From: Noviluteimonas gilva
GTDB taxonomy: Bacteria; Pseudomonadota; Gammaproteobacteria; Xanthomonadales; Xanthomonadaceae
Length of the DNA stretch: 64,000 bases
Reading direction: 5' to 3'
Assembly (NCBI RefSeq): GCF_009740395.1
Contig: NZ_WOXT01000004.1
Location: 124,001-188,000 of the forward strand
Of the stretch, positions 29,900 through 38,947 are shown one piece after another. A program made the position numbers and the translations under genes. The notes below the pieces were generated by a model, which saw nothing but the letters and a program-made list of their open reading frames with translations, was not told where the DNA came from and did no database searches. Position 1 is the first letter of the stretch; each line of letters starts with the position of its first letter.

Positions 29900-30157
29900 T
29901 CAGGCGGCCGGTGCGGCCTTGGCGGCCTGCTTGGCGAGGTTGGCGACCTTGTCGCTCATCTGCGCGCCCTGGCCCACCCAGTAATTCAGGCGTTCGGTGT
30001 TCAGCTCGACAGCCTTCTCGGCGCCAGCGGCGATCGGGTTGTAGTAACCCAGGCGCTCGATGTTGCGGCCGTCGCGCGCGCTGCGGCTGTCGGTGACGAT
30101 GATGTGGTAGAAGGGGCGCTTCTTCGCGCCGCCGCGGGTAAGGCGAATCTTGACCAT
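29900..30157 (-). CDS. rpsP: 30S ribosomal protein S16
   Basis: 85-residue S16 with [25 protein letters not shown] and the conserved [13 protein letters not shown]. The tail [11 protein letters not shown] is the usual variable end. First gene of the rpsP-rimM-trmD-rplS operon, 94 bp after the ffh stop on the same strand. Confidence 0.97.
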   Translation of the reverse strand: MVKIRLTRGGAKKRPFYHIIVTDSRSARDGRNIERLGYYNPIAAGAEKAVELNTERLNYWVGQGAQMSDKVANLAKQAAKAAPAA

Positions 30158-30251
30158 GGTGCTTAAGTTCCTGTGTTGCCCAGTCGGCGGACGTGCCGAG
30201 GTAAGCCGGCAATTCTAAGCCATTGATCCGGCGCGGGGGAACCCCCTGCGT

Positions 30252-31619
30252 TCAGCGGAACGGCATCCCGCCCCGGCCGCCCATCATGCCCTTCATCCCG
30301 CGCATGAGGCCCTTCATGCCGCCGCCGGCCAGCTTGCCCATCATCTTTTCCATCTGCTGGAACTGCTTGAGCAGCTTGTTCACGTCGGCCGGCGAGGTGC
30401 CCGAGCCCCGCGCGATGCGGGCGCGGCGCGAGCCGTTGAGCAGGTGCGGGTTGCGACGTTCCTTGGGCGTCATCGAGCCGATGATCGCCATCATGCGCGG
30501 CACTTCCTTGCCCGTGACCTGGTTCTTCAGGTGCTCGGGGACCTGGCCCATGCCCGGCAGCTTGTCCATGAGGCCGTGCAGGCCGCCCATGTTCTGCATT
30601 TGCTCGAGCTGGTCGCGCATGTCCTCGAGGTTGAAGCGCTTGCCCTTGGCGACCTTCTCCGCCAGCTTGGCCGCCTTGTCCTTGTCGACCTGCTGCTCGA
30701 CCTGTTCGACCAGCGACAGCACGTCGCCCATGTCGAGGATGCGGCTGGCGATGCGGTCGGGATGGAAGACATCCAGACCGTCGGGCTTCTCGCCCGTGCC
30801 GATGAACTTGATCGGCTTGCCGGTGATGTAACGCACCGAAAGCGCGGCGCCACCGCGCGCGTCGCCGTCGGTCTTGGTGAGCACCACGCCCGTGAGCGGC
30901 AATGCTTCGCCGAAATGCTTGGCGGTGACCGCGGCGTCCTGGCCGGTCATCGAGTCGACCACGAACAGCGTTTCGACCGGCGAGACCGCGGCATGCAGCG
31001 CCTGGATCTCGCGCATCATCGCTTCGTCGATGCTCGTGCGGCCGGCGGTGTCGACGATCAGCACGTCGGCGAAGGACTTGCGCGCATCGTCGATCGCCGC
31101 GCGCACGATCGCTTCGGGCTTCTGCGAAGGATCGGACGGGAACCACAGCACGTCGACCTGCTGCGCGAGCGTCTTCAACTGTTCGATCGCGGCCGGGCGA
31201 TACACGTCGGCCGACACCACCATCACCTTCTTCTTGCGGCGTTCCTTGAGGTGCTTGGCGAGCTTGGCGACCGTAGTCGTCTTGCCGGCGCCCTGCAGGC
31301 CGGCCATCAGGATGACGGCGGGCGCGGGCACGTTGAGGTTCAGATCGGCGGCGGCCGCGCCCATCACGGTCGTGAGTTCGTCGCGCACGATCTTGATCAG
31401 CGCCTGGCCCGGCGTCAGCGACTTCAGCACTTCCTGGCCGACGGCACGCACCTTGATGCGCTCGACCAGCGCCTGCACAACCGGCAACGCGACGTCCGCT
31501 TCGAGCAGCGCGATGCGCACTTCGCGCAGCGACTCGCGGATGTTCTCCTCGGTGAGCCGGCCGCGGCCGCGCAGGCGCTCGATGGTGCCGGAGAGACGCT
31601 GGGTCAGGGATTCGAACAT
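30252..31619 (-). CDS. ffh: signal recognition particle protein Ffh
   Basis: GTPase that targets nascent membrane proteins to FtsY and SecYEG. 455 residues: N domain 1-90, G domain with G1 GLQGAGKTT (107-115), VVSADVYRPAA, DTAGR and TKTDGDARGG, then the methionine-rich M domain (from about 325) with repeated GMKGLMRGMKGMMGG tail. Start ATG 31619 is preceded by a divergent promoter region shared with the membrane protein at 31692. Confidence 0.97.
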   Translation of the reverse strand: MFESLTQRLSGTIERLRGRGRLTEENIRESLREVRIALLEADVALPVVQALVERIKVRAVGQEVLKSLTPGQALIKIVRDELTTVMGAAAADLNLNVPAPAVILMAGLQGAGKTTTVAKLAKHLKERRKKKVMVVSADVYRPAAIEQLKTLAQQVDVLWFPSDPSQKPEAIVRAAIDDARKSFADVLIVDTAGRTSIDEAMMREIQALHAAVSPVETLFVVDSMTGQDAAVTAKHFGEALPLTGVVLTKTDGDARGGAALSVRYITGKPIKFIGTGEKPDGLDVFHPDRIASRILDMGDVLSLVEQVEQQVDKDKAAKLAEKVAKGKRFNLEDMRDQLEQMQNMGGLHGLMDKLPGMGQVPEHLKNQVTGKEVPRMMAIIGSMTPKERRNPHLLNGSRRARIARGSGTSPADVNKLLKQFQQMEKMMGKLAGGGMKGLMRGMKGMMGGRGGMPFR

Positions 31620-31691
31620 GGTGGGGGCTTCGGGAATGCGGCGAAAATCTGGCCGCGCAGTATAGCCCCTGCGCCGTGGCACACTTCCGGC

Positions 31692-32474
31692 ATGACGCTC
31701 GCATTCATCACTGCCCTGTCCTACCTGCTCGCCGCCGGGTTGCTGGCCCGCGATGTTTCGCGCGATGTCCGCGGACAAGCGTGGTTGCCGCCGGCGTTGA
31801 TCGCACTGGGCCTGCACGCGGCCCTGCATGCGACGACCTGGCACGGCGCCGGCGCGCTCGACCTGCACTTCTTCTCCGCGCTCTCGCTCGTCGGCCTGGG
31901 CATGGGCGTGCTGACGACCGCGTTCGGCGCAAGCGGACGCATGGCGGCGCTGGGCGTGATCGTGTTTCCCATCGCGGCGCTCGTCGGCATCGCCTACGCC
32001 GCGCGCGGGCACGTCACCGCCACGCCGCTGGACTGGCGCTTGCAGTTGCATGCGTGGTGCGCGCTGCTCGCCTACGCGACGCTCGGCATCGCCGCCCTCA
32101 TCGCCGTGTTGTTGTGGGCGCAGGAACGCGCGCTGCGTCGCCGCGAATTCCACGGCTGGCTGCGCGCGATGCCGCCGCTGACGCAGCTGGAATCGCTGCT
32201 GTTTCGCACGATCGCGGTCGGCTTCGGATTGCTGACGGCGACGCTGCTGACGGGCGTGTTGTTCGTCGAAAACCTGTTCGCCCAGCACCTGGTGCACAAG
32301 ACGGTGCTGAGCGTGTTGTCGTGGCTGGCCTTCGGCGTGCTGCTGCTCGGCCGCTGGCGCTGGGGATGGCGCGGGGCGAAGGCGGTCCGGTGGACCCTGG
32401 TGGCGATGGTCCTGTTGATGCTGGCCTTCTTCGGCAGCCAGTTCGTGCTGGAGATGGTGCTCAAGCGCGTCTAA
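31692..32474 (+). CDS. CcsA/YpjD-type cytochrome c assembly family membrane protein
   Basis: 260-residue integral membrane protein with about eight helices of the CcsA/ResC/CcmC 'cytochrome c assembly' family. It carries QLHAWCALLAYATLGIAAL and a late histidine in NLFAQHLVHKTVLSVLSWLAFG, positions that bind haem in relatives. E. coli ypjD has the same divergent placement beside ffh, so it is the likely counterpart. No other cytochrome maturation genes are nearby, so a real role in cytochrome c assembly is uncertain. Confidence 0.85.
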   Translation: MTLAFITALSYLLAAGLLARDVSRDVRGQAWLPPALIALGLHAALHATTWHGAGALDLHFFSALSLVGLGMGVLTTAFGASGRMAALGVIVFPIAALVGIAYAARGHVTATPLDWRLQLHAWCALLAYATLGIAALIAVLLWAQERALRRREFHGWLRAMPPLTQLESLLFRTIAVGFGLLTATLLTGVLFVENLFAQHLVHKTVLSVLSWLAFGVLLLGRWRWGWRGAKAVRWTLVAMVLLMLAFFGSQFVLEMVLKRV

Positions 32475-32505
32475 CCGGCGGTTGAACATGGGAAGGCTGC
32501 CTTCA

Positions 32506-32529
32506 CAATAGTTGCATTGACAACTATTG
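32506..32529. promoter_or_regulatory. MarR-type operator in the marR promoter
   Basis: Perfect 9-bp inverted repeat CAATAGTTG-N6-CAACTATTG. A consensus -35 hexamer TTGACA (32517-32522) lies between and within the arms. A TTCACA at 32502 is an alternative -35. Position in front of marR fits autorepression of the efflux operon. Confidence 0.85.
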
Positions 32530-32543
32530 CAGTGGCACCCATC

Positions 32544-32999
32544 ATGTCCCGCATGACCACGACCCCTCCCTGCAACGGCTCCAACCTGGGCCTGCTCTTC
32601 CGCCAGGTGCGAGACGCCATGTGGGCCCGGATGGAAGCCGAGCTCGCGGCCAACGGCCACGACCTGAACTTCAGCCAGTTCATCACGCTCAAGATGCTGT
32701 CCTTCGGCCCCGCCGGGGTGACCGAACTTGCCCGCGCGGCCTACCTGCATCCGGGCGCGATGACGCGCTTGCTCGACAAGCTCGAGGAACGCGGCCTGCT
32801 CGCCCGCGAAGCCGTTCCCGGCGACCGCCGCGCGCTGCAAATCATGCTGACCGACGTCGGCCGCGCGATGTGGGAAGACATCGCGCCCTCCGCGCAACGC
32901 GTGCACGACCGCGCGATGGCCAACCTCAGCGACCCCGAACGCGAACAACTCCTCCGACTCCTTTGCCAGGTCCGCGACAACCTCGCGGCGCAGGACTGA
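32544..32999 (+). CDS. MarR-family transcriptional regulator
   Basis: Winged-helix repressor of 151 residues. The core reads GVTELARAAYLHPGAMTRLLDKLEERGLLAREAVPGDRRALQIMLTDVGRA, the MarR recognition helix plus wing. It heads an operon with an outer-membrane channel, EmrA and EmrB, the same logic as E. coli mprA-emrAB, so it should sense pump substrates. ATG at 32544 is used; ATG at 32553 or an upstream TTG are alternatives. A 9-bp operator palindrome is just upstream. Confidence 0.92.
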   Translation: MSRMTTTPPCNGSNLGLLFRQVRDAMWARMEAELAANGHDLNFSQFITLKMLSFGPAGVTELARAAYLHPGAMTRLLDKLEERGLLAREAVPGDRRALQIMLTDVGRAMWEDIAPSAQRVHDRAMANLSDPEREQLLRLLCQVRDNLAAQD

Positions 33000-33000
33000 C

Positions 33001-34461
33001 ATGCGCCAGATCCTCCTTCCCCTCGCCGTCGCGACGACGCTGTTCGTCGCCGGTTGCGCGAGCACGCACGGCCTTGCGCCCGAATCCCAGCCGCGCGATG
33101 CGAACGCGACGCTCGCGACGAAGCAATCCTTCGCCGCGACGTCCGACGCCAGGTTCCCCGCGCAGGATTGGTGGACCGCTTATGGCGATCCGCAATTGAA
33201 CGCATTGATCGACGAAGCGCTCGCCGGCACGCCGTCGCTCGCCGCCGCCGATGCGCGCGTGCGCCAGGCCGCCGCGCAGGCGGGCCTCGCCGATGCCGAC
33301 CGCAAGCCGACGCTCGGCGCGAGCGCGCAGTACATCGGGCTGCTCGTCCCCGAAAGCATCGCGCCCGAAGGCCTGGGCGGCGAATACCAGAACATTTACC
33401 TGCTCGGCCTCAACTTCAAGTGGAGCATCGACCTGTGGGGCGCGCACGCGGCGAAATGGCGCGGCGCACTCGACCAGGCGCGCGCCGCCGAAGTGGACGC
33501 GCAAGCCGCGCGCCTGATGCTCGCATCGAACATCGCGCGCACGTACATCGCACTCGCGCTCGCGCATGACGCCGCCGATACCGCGAATGCGGAAGCCGCG
33601 CGTGCGTCGAACCTCGCATCCTTGTCGCAGCAGCGCGTCAAGGCCGGCCTCGACAACAACCTGCAGCTGCGTAATGCCGAAGCCACCGTCGGCGCCGCAA
33701 AGCAACAGGCGCAGGCCGCGCAGCAACAGGCCGACCTCGCGCGCAACGCACTCGCGGCGCTGTTGGGCAAAGGTCCCGATCGCGGTCGCGCGATCACCCA
33801 ACCCGCGCTGCTGACGGCCCCGACGCCCGGCGTGCCCGACGTGTTGCCGAGTGAGTTGCTCGGCCATCGCCCCGACGTCGTCGCCGCGCGTTGGCGCGTC
33901 GAAGCCGCGGGTGAAGGCATCCATGTCGCGAAGGCCGCGTTCTATCCGACCGTCAATCTCAACGTGCTCGCCGGCCTGGCCTCGGGCCATGTGTCCGATT
34001 TGTTTTCGAGCGATGCCGCGCTGGTCAACGGCGGTCCTGCGCTGAGCCTGCCGATCTTCGACGGCGGCCGACTGCGCAGCAACCTCGCGAAGACCGATGC
34101 CGAATACGACCTCGCCGTCGCCGACTACGACCAGACGCTGGTCGGTGCGGTGCGCCAGGTCGCCGATGCGGTGCAAACCGCACGCGCGCTCGACACACAG
34201 CTGACCACGCTCGCGCAGGCGCGCGATGCCGCGCAGTCCGCGTACTCGGTCGCCACGCAGCGTTACAAGGCGGGCCTGGGCACGCAGCTCGACGTGCTCG
34301 CCGCGCAACGTCCGCTGTTGCAGTTCGACCAGCAGATCGACGCGCTGCGTGCGCAACGCCTGCAGGCGACGGTCGACCTGCAGGGCGCGCTCGGCGGCGG
34401 ATTGCAGATCGCGCATCCGGTCGCGCTCGACGTCGCGAACGCCCAAGCCGCCAAGCACTGA
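33001..34461 (+). CDS. outer-membrane efflux channel lipoprotein (NodT/OprM type)
   Basis: TolC-family trimeric exit duct, 486 residues. Signal peptide with lipobox VAGC (Cys19). Two OEP repeats are visible: WWTAYGDPQLNALIDEAL at the first, and GHRPDVVAARWRVEAAGEGIHVAKAAFYPTVNL at the second, with long heptad-rich helices between. It begins one base after the marR stop and forms the outer-membrane part of the pump with the two genes that follow. Confidence 0.93.
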   Translation: MRQILLPLAVATTLFVAGCASTHGLAPESQPRDANATLATKQSFAATSDARFPAQDWWTAYGDPQLNALIDEALAGTPSLAAADARVRQAAAQAGLADADRKPTLGASAQYIGLLVPESIAPEGLGGEYQNIYLLGLNFKWSIDLWGAHAAKWRGALDQARAAEVDAQAARLMLASNIARTYIALALAHDAADTANAEAARASNLASLSQQRVKAGLDNNLQLRNAEATVGAAKQQAQAAQQQADLARNALAALLGKGPDRGRAITQPALLTAPTPGVPDVLPSELLGHRPDVVAARWRVEAAGEGIHVAKAAFYPTVNLNVLAGLASGHVSDLFSSDAALVNGGPALSLPIFDGGRLRSNLAKTDAEYDLAVADYDQTLVGAVRQVADAVQTARALDTQLTTLAQARDAAQSAYSVATQRYKAGLGTQLDVLAAQRPLLQFDQQIDALRAQRLQATVDLQGALGGGLQIAHPVALDVANAQAAKH

Positions 34462-34499
34462 TTTCTCTCCCCCGACCCCACTTTTTTCACCGCGCCCCC

Positions 34500-35681
34500 A
34501 TGACCCAGCAAATCAATCCCAACGCCCCCGCGCCTGCAGGCGCGCCGGTCAACAAGCGCAAGCGCGCGCTGATGATCCTCGCGGCCGTCGTCGTGATCGC
34601 GGCCATCGCGTGGATCGCCTGGTACTTCCTCGTCGCGCGCTGGCACGAAGACACCGACGATGCGTACGTGCTCGGCAACGTCGTCTCGATCACGCCGCAG
34701 GCCCAGGGCACGGTCGTCAGCATCTCCGCCGACGACGGCATGAAAGTGACCGCCGGCCAAGTGCTCGTGCAGCTCGACCCGAACGATGCGCAGGTCGCGT
34801 ATCAACAGGCCGAAGCCAACCTCGCCAACGCCGTGCGCCAGGCGCGCGGCCTGTACAGCACGGTCGAAGCGAACCAGGCCGACATCGCCGCGCGTCGCGT
34901 CGCCGTGCAGAAGGCGCGCGAAGACGTCGCGCGCCGCTCGGGCCTGGTCGCCACCGGTGCGGTCTCCTCCGAGGAACTCGCGCATGCGCGCGACGAACTC
35001 GCTTCGGCCGAAGCCGCGCTGGCCGGCTCCAACGAAAACCTCTCGCGCAATCGCGCGCTCGTCGACGCCACCACGGTGCAGACGCAGCCGCAGGTCGCCG
35101 CCGCCGCCGCGCAGTTGCGCCAGGCCTATCTCAACCTGCAGCGCATGGCGATCGTCGCGCCGGTCTCCGGCTATGTCGCCAAGCGCACGGCGCAGCTCGG
35201 CACGCGCGTGCAGCCCGGCGTCACGCTGATGACCGTCGTGCCGCTGGAACAGGTGTGGGTGGAGGCGAACTTCAAGGAAACGCAGCTCGCCGACATGCGC
35301 ATCGGCCAGCCGGTGGAACTGCATTCGGATCTGTACGGCAAGAAGGTGCGCTTCGACGGCCATCTGGTGAGCCTGGGCCTGGGCACGGGCAGCGCGTTCG
35401 CGCTGCTGCCGGCGCAGAACGCGAGCGGCAACTGGATCAAGATCGTGCAGCGCGTGCCGGTGCGCATCTCGGTCGACACCGCGCAGCTCAAGGAATATCC
35501 GCTGCGCCTGGGCCTGTCGATGCACGCCGACGTCACGATCCGCGATCGCGACGGCGCCCTGCTCGCGCAGGCGCCGCCCGCCAAGCCGTTGCTGACGACC
35601 GACGCTTACGCCAAGCAACTCGCCGAGGCCGACGCGCGCATCACCAAGATCGTGCAGGCGAACCTGGGCCGTCGCGGCTAA
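34500..35681 (+). CDS. emrA: EmrA-type membrane fusion protein
   Basis: Periplasmic adaptor of a major-facilitator tripartite pump, 393 residues. An N-terminal transmembrane anchor (about 24-44, LMILAAVVVIAAIAWIAWYF) is followed by DTDDAYVLGNVVSITPQAQGTV, the biotinyl-lipoyl half-motif, a long coiled-coil hairpin and VWVEANFKETQLADMRIGQPVEL of the beta-barrel domain. It links the EmrB transporter to the outer-membrane channel upstream. Confidence 0.94.
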   Translation: MTQQINPNAPAPAGAPVNKRKRALMILAAVVVIAAIAWIAWYFLVARWHEDTDDAYVLGNVVSITPQAQGTVVSISADDGMKVTAGQVLVQLDPNDAQVAYQQAEANLANAVRQARGLYSTVEANQADIAARRVAVQKAREDVARRSGLVATGAVSSEELAHARDELASAEAALAGSNENLSRNRALVDATTVQTQPQVAAAAAQLRQAYLNLQRMAIVAPVSGYVAKRTAQLGTRVQPGVTLMTVVPLEQVWVEANFKETQLADMRIGQPVELHSDLYGKKVRFDGHLVSLGLGTGSAFALLPAQNASGNWIKIVQRVPVRISVDTAQLKEYPLRLGLSMHADVTIRDRDGALLAQAPPAKPLLTTDAYAKQLAEADARITKIVQANLGRRG

Positions 35682-35691
35682 GCGCACGTCC

Positions 35692-37254
35692 ATGTCCGCA
35701 ACGACCGCAAACGCGGCGCCGCTGCCGCAAGCGGGCTTCCGCCCGCCGAACATGGCGCTGACGACGATCGGGCTCGCGCTCGCATCGTTCATGCAGGTGC
35801 TCGACCTGACGATCGCCAACGTCTCGTTGCCGACGATCTCCGGCAACCTCGGCGGCAGCGCGAACCAGGCGACGTGGGTGATCACGTCCTTCGCGGTGAG
35901 CAATGCGATCGCGTTGCCGCTCACCGGCTGGCTGACGCGGCATTTCGGCGAGCGCAAATTGTTCGTGTGGGCGACGGCGTTGTTCGTCGTCGCCTCGTTC
36001 CTGTGCGGCCTTGCCAACAGCATGGGCTTGCTGGTGGCCGCGCGCGCGCTGCAGGGTTTCGTCGCGGGCCCGATGTATCCGATCACGCAGGCGCTGCTGA
36101 TCTCGATCTATCCACCGCACAAACGGGGACAGGCGATCGCCTTGCTGGCGATGGTGACCGTCGTGGCGCCCATCGCGGGCCCGATCCTCGGCGGCTGGAT
36201 CACCGACAACTATTCGTGGGAATGGATCTTCTTCATCAACGTGCCGATCGGGCTGTTCTGCTCGTTCGTGGTCGGCCGACAGTTGAAGGGACGCCCCGAG
36301 CGCCTCGAAAAGCCGAAGATGGATTACGTCGGGCTGATCACGCTCGTGCTCGGCGTGGGCGCGCTGCAGATCCTGCTCGACCTCGGCAACGATGAAAACT
36401 GGTTCCGTTCGAACCTGATCGTCGCCCTCGCGATCCTCTCGACGATCTCGCTCGCGGTGTTCGTCATCTGGGAGATGACGGACAAGGACCCGATCGTCAA
36501 CCTGCGCCTGTTCCGCCACCGCAACTTCAGTGCGGGCACCGCGGCCCTGGTGCTGGCGTATGCGTCGTTCTTCAGCGCCAGCATCCTCGTGCCGCTGTGG
36601 TTGCAGCGCAACCTCGGATACACGGCGATCTGGGCGGGTTTCGCGACGGCGCCGATCGGCATCCTGCCGGTGATCCTGACGCCCTTCGTGGGCAAGTACG
36701 CGCACAAGTTCGATTTGCGCATGCTGGCGACGTTCGCGTTCATCGCGCTGTCGCTGACGAGTTTCGCGCGCGCCGGGTTCAACCTGGACGTCGACTTCAA
36801 CCACATCGCGATGATCCAGTTGCTACAGGGCTTCGGCGTGGCGCTGTTCTTCATGCCGGTGCTGCAGATCCTGTTGTCGGACCTGCAGCCGCACGAGATC
36901 GCGGCGGGCTCGGGGCTGGCGACGTTCATGCGAACGCTGGGCGGTTCCTTCGCCGCGTCACTGACGACGTATGCGTGGACCGAACGCGGCGCGGTGCACC
37001 ACGCGCACATCACCGAAAAACTGTCGGCCTACGACCCGGCGACGATCGACGCTGCTACGCGCCTCGGCAACGGCGACCTGCAACGCGGTGCGGCGGTGCT
37101 CGAACGCATGATCTCCAGCCAGGCCGCGCAGATCGGCTTCAACGAGATCTTCCACCTGCTCGGGATCGTGTTCCTGATCGTGATCGCGTTCGTGTGGATC
37201 GCCAAGCCGCCGTTCCAGGCGAAGGCCGGGCCCGAAGCCGCCGGCGGGCACTGA
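35692..37254 (+). CDS. emrB: EmrB-type DHA2 MFS multidrug transporter
   Basis: 520-residue proton-driven exporter with 14 helices. Motifs include LDLTIANVSLPTISGNLGGS (motif D), WLTRHFGERKLF (motif A), and GPILGGWITDNYSWEWIFFINVPIG (motif C, antiporter signature). It is the inner-membrane part of the tripartite pump and the last gene of the marR operon. Substrates of relatives are hydrophobic toxicants; none can be inferred here. Confidence 0.95.
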   Translation: MSATTANAAPLPQAGFRPPNMALTTIGLALASFMQVLDLTIANVSLPTISGNLGGSANQATWVITSFAVSNAIALPLTGWLTRHFGERKLFVWATALFVVASFLCGLANSMGLLVAARALQGFVAGPMYPITQALLISIYPPHKRGQAIALLAMVTVVAPIAGPILGGWITDNYSWEWIFFINVPIGLFCSFVVGRQLKGRPERLEKPKMDYVGLITLVLGVGALQILLDLGNDENWFRSNLIVALAILSTISLAVFVIWEMTDKDPIVNLRLFRHRNFSAGTAALVLAYASFFSASILVPLWLQRNLGYTAIWAGFATAPIGILPVILTPFVGKYAHKFDLRMLATFAFIALSLTSFARAGFNLDVDFNHIAMIQLLQGFGVALFFMPVLQILLSDLQPHEIAAGSGLATFMRTLGGSFAASLTTYAWTERGAVHHAHITEKLSAYDPATIDAATRLGNGDLQRGAAVLERMISSQAAQIGFNEIFHLLGIVFLIVIAFVWIAKPPFQAKAGPEAAGGH

Positions 37255-37281
37255 GCCCGCAGCGCTTGAACGCGCAGCGCC

Positions 37282-38679
37282 TCAACTCGCCGCGGACAAC
37301 GCATCCGACAGGCGTTCGACCGCGATGACTTCCAGCCCCTTGTAGGCGCCCGCCTTCGGCGCATTGCCCTTCGGCACGATCGCGCGCTTGAAACCGTGCG
37401 TCGCGGCTTCCTTCAAACGTTCTTCGCCGTTGGGAACCGGTCGGATTTCGCCGGAGAGACCGACTTCGCCGAAGGCGACGGTCTTCTCCGCCAACGGCCG
37501 GTCGCGCAACGAGGACAACACCGCGAGCAGGACCGGCAGGTCCGCCGCGGTTTCCTGCAGGCGAATACCGCCGACGACGTTGACGAACACGTCCTGGTCG
37601 CCGACGCCCACGCCGCCGTGGCGATGCAGCACGGCGAGCAACATCGCCAGGCGATTCTGTTCCAGGCCCACCGCCACACGACGCGGATTGGACAACGGCG
37701 ATGCATCGACGAGCGCCTGCACTTCGACCAGCAACGGCCGCGTGCCTTCGCGCGTGACCATCACCGCGCTGCCCGGCTGCGCGGTGCTGCCGCCCGACAG
37801 GAAGATCGCGGAAGGATTGGGCACTTCGCGCAGGCCTTTTTCGCCCATCGCGAACACGCCCAGCTCGTTGACCGCGCCGAAGCGATTCTTGAACGCACGC
37901 AGCACGCGGAAGCGGCTGCCACTCTCGCCTTCGAAGTACAACACCGCGTCGACCATGTGTTCGAGCACGCGCGGACCGGCGATGCCGCCTTCCTTGGTGA
38001 CGTGGCCGACGAGGAACACCGCCGTGCCCGTTTCCTTCGCGTAACGCACCAAACGCGCTGCGCTCTCGCGCACCTGGCCGACCGAACCGGGCGCCGCGCT
38101 CAGCGATTCGGTCCACAGCGTCTGCACCGAGTCGGCGACGATCACCTTCGGGCGCATCGCGACGGCTTGTTCGAGGATGCGCTCCACGCCGGTTTCGGCG
38201 AGCGCATGCAGATGATCGATGGGCAACCCGAGGCGCACCGCGCGCCCGGCCACTTGTGCGAGCGATTCCTCGCCCGTGACATACAGGCCCGGCAACGTCG
38301 AGCCCATCTGCGCGAGCGCCTGCAACAGCAACGTCGATTTACCGATGCCCGGATCGCCACCGACCAGCACGACCGCACCTTCGACCAAACCGCCGCCGAG
38401 CACACGATCGAACTCGCCGATGCCGGTCGGCACGCGCGCTTCCTCGCTGTGGCGGATTTCGCGCAGCGCGGTGACCTGCGGTGCGTCGATCTTGCCGGCC
38501 CAACCGCCGCGTCGCGCCGCCGGCGCGGCCGACGATGCGGCTTCGAGCACGACTTCGCTCAGCGAATTCCAGGCACCGCAGGCATCGCATTGGCCCTGCC
38601 ACTTGCCGTAGTCGGCGCCGCATTCGTTGCAGACATAGGCGGAGCGATTGGATTTCTTGCCGGCGGCGACTTTGGCCAT
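37282..38679 (-). CDS. radA: DNA repair protein RadA
   Basis: Hexameric helicase-like branch-migration protein, 465 residues. Zinc finger Cys17/20/31/34 (CNECGADYGKWQGQCDACG), Walker A GDPGIGKSTL (109-118), the RadA-specific KNRFG motif (about 260) and a Lon-protease-like C-terminal domain are intact. It is convergent with emrB (27 bp apart) and downstream of the exopolysaccharide locus, separated from it by a strong terminator. Confidence 0.96.
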   Translation of the reverse strand: MAKVAAGKKSNRSAYVCNECGADYGKWQGQCDACGAWNSLSEVVLEAASSAAPAARRGGWAGKIDAPQVTALREIRHSEEARVPTGIGEFDRVLGGGLVEGAVVLVGGDPGIGKSTLLLQALAQMGSTLPGLYVTGEESLAQVAGRAVRLGLPIDHLHALAETGVERILEQAVAMRPKVIVADSVQTLWTESLSAAPGSVGQVRESAARLVRYAKETGTAVFLVGHVTKEGGIAGPRVLEHMVDAVLYFEGESGSRFRVLRAFKNRFGAVNELGVFAMGEKGLREVPNPSAIFLSGGSTAQPGSAVMVTREGTRPLLVEVQALVDASPLSNPRRVAVGLEQNRLAMLLAVLHRHGGVGVGDQDVFVNVVGGIRLQETAADLPVLLAVLSSLRDRPLAEKTVAFGEVGLSGEIRPVPNGEERLKEAATHGFKRAIVPKGNAPKAGAYKGLEVIAVERLSDALSAAS

Positions 38680-38778
38680 TGCGACTGCACGTGCGTGGAC
38701 GATGACGCACTGTAGCCGCTGCAGTCCCACGACGTGCGACAAGCCCTCGGCAAAACGCGCGCATCGAATGCCGGGCAT

Positions 38779-38807
38779 AAAAAAAGGCCGGGGCGGTCCC
38801 CGGCCTT
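38779..38807 (-). terminator. intrinsic terminator of the exopolysaccharide locus / candidate sRNA
   Basis: 10-bp stem AAGGCCGGGG/CCCCGGCCTT with tetraloop ACCG followed on the minus strand by a run of seven T. Lies between wza and radA and would end any transcript coming from wza. Confidence 0.93.
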
Positions 38808-38947
38808 GCGACGCCATCCTTGGCGCGCGTCCCTGTCTGAATCCCGTCCGGGCGTCCTTGCCCGGGGGCTCGCGCGGCGCCGTCCCTTACGCCGCGCGAG
38901 CATTGGTCTGCCTGCTGTAAAACAGCGTTTCTTCCCCACGTTGTCCC
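38779..38947 (-). ncRNA. candidate Rsm/CsrB-type CsrA-sequestering RNA or structured 3' UTR
   Basis: From the wza stop to the terminator the minus strand folds into serial hairpins. GCTGT-TTT-ACAGC (38914-38926); a perfect 12-bp stem with loop TAAGGGACGG (38868-38901); CCGGGC-AAGGAC-GCCCGG (38848-38865); CGCC-AAGGAT-GGCG (38812-38825); then the terminator. At least nine GGA triplets occur in 169 nt, three of them as AAGGA or AGGGA exposed in loops, the layout of CsrA-binding decoy RNAs. No independent promoter was recognised, so it could instead be a CsrA-bound 3' UTR of wza. No coding frame is apparent. Confidence 0.5.

Noticed and set aside
38816-38926. C-rich-loop sRNA on the plus strand of the same hairpins
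   Set aside because: The terminator T-run is on the minus strand only, so the plus strand is not the expected transcript.
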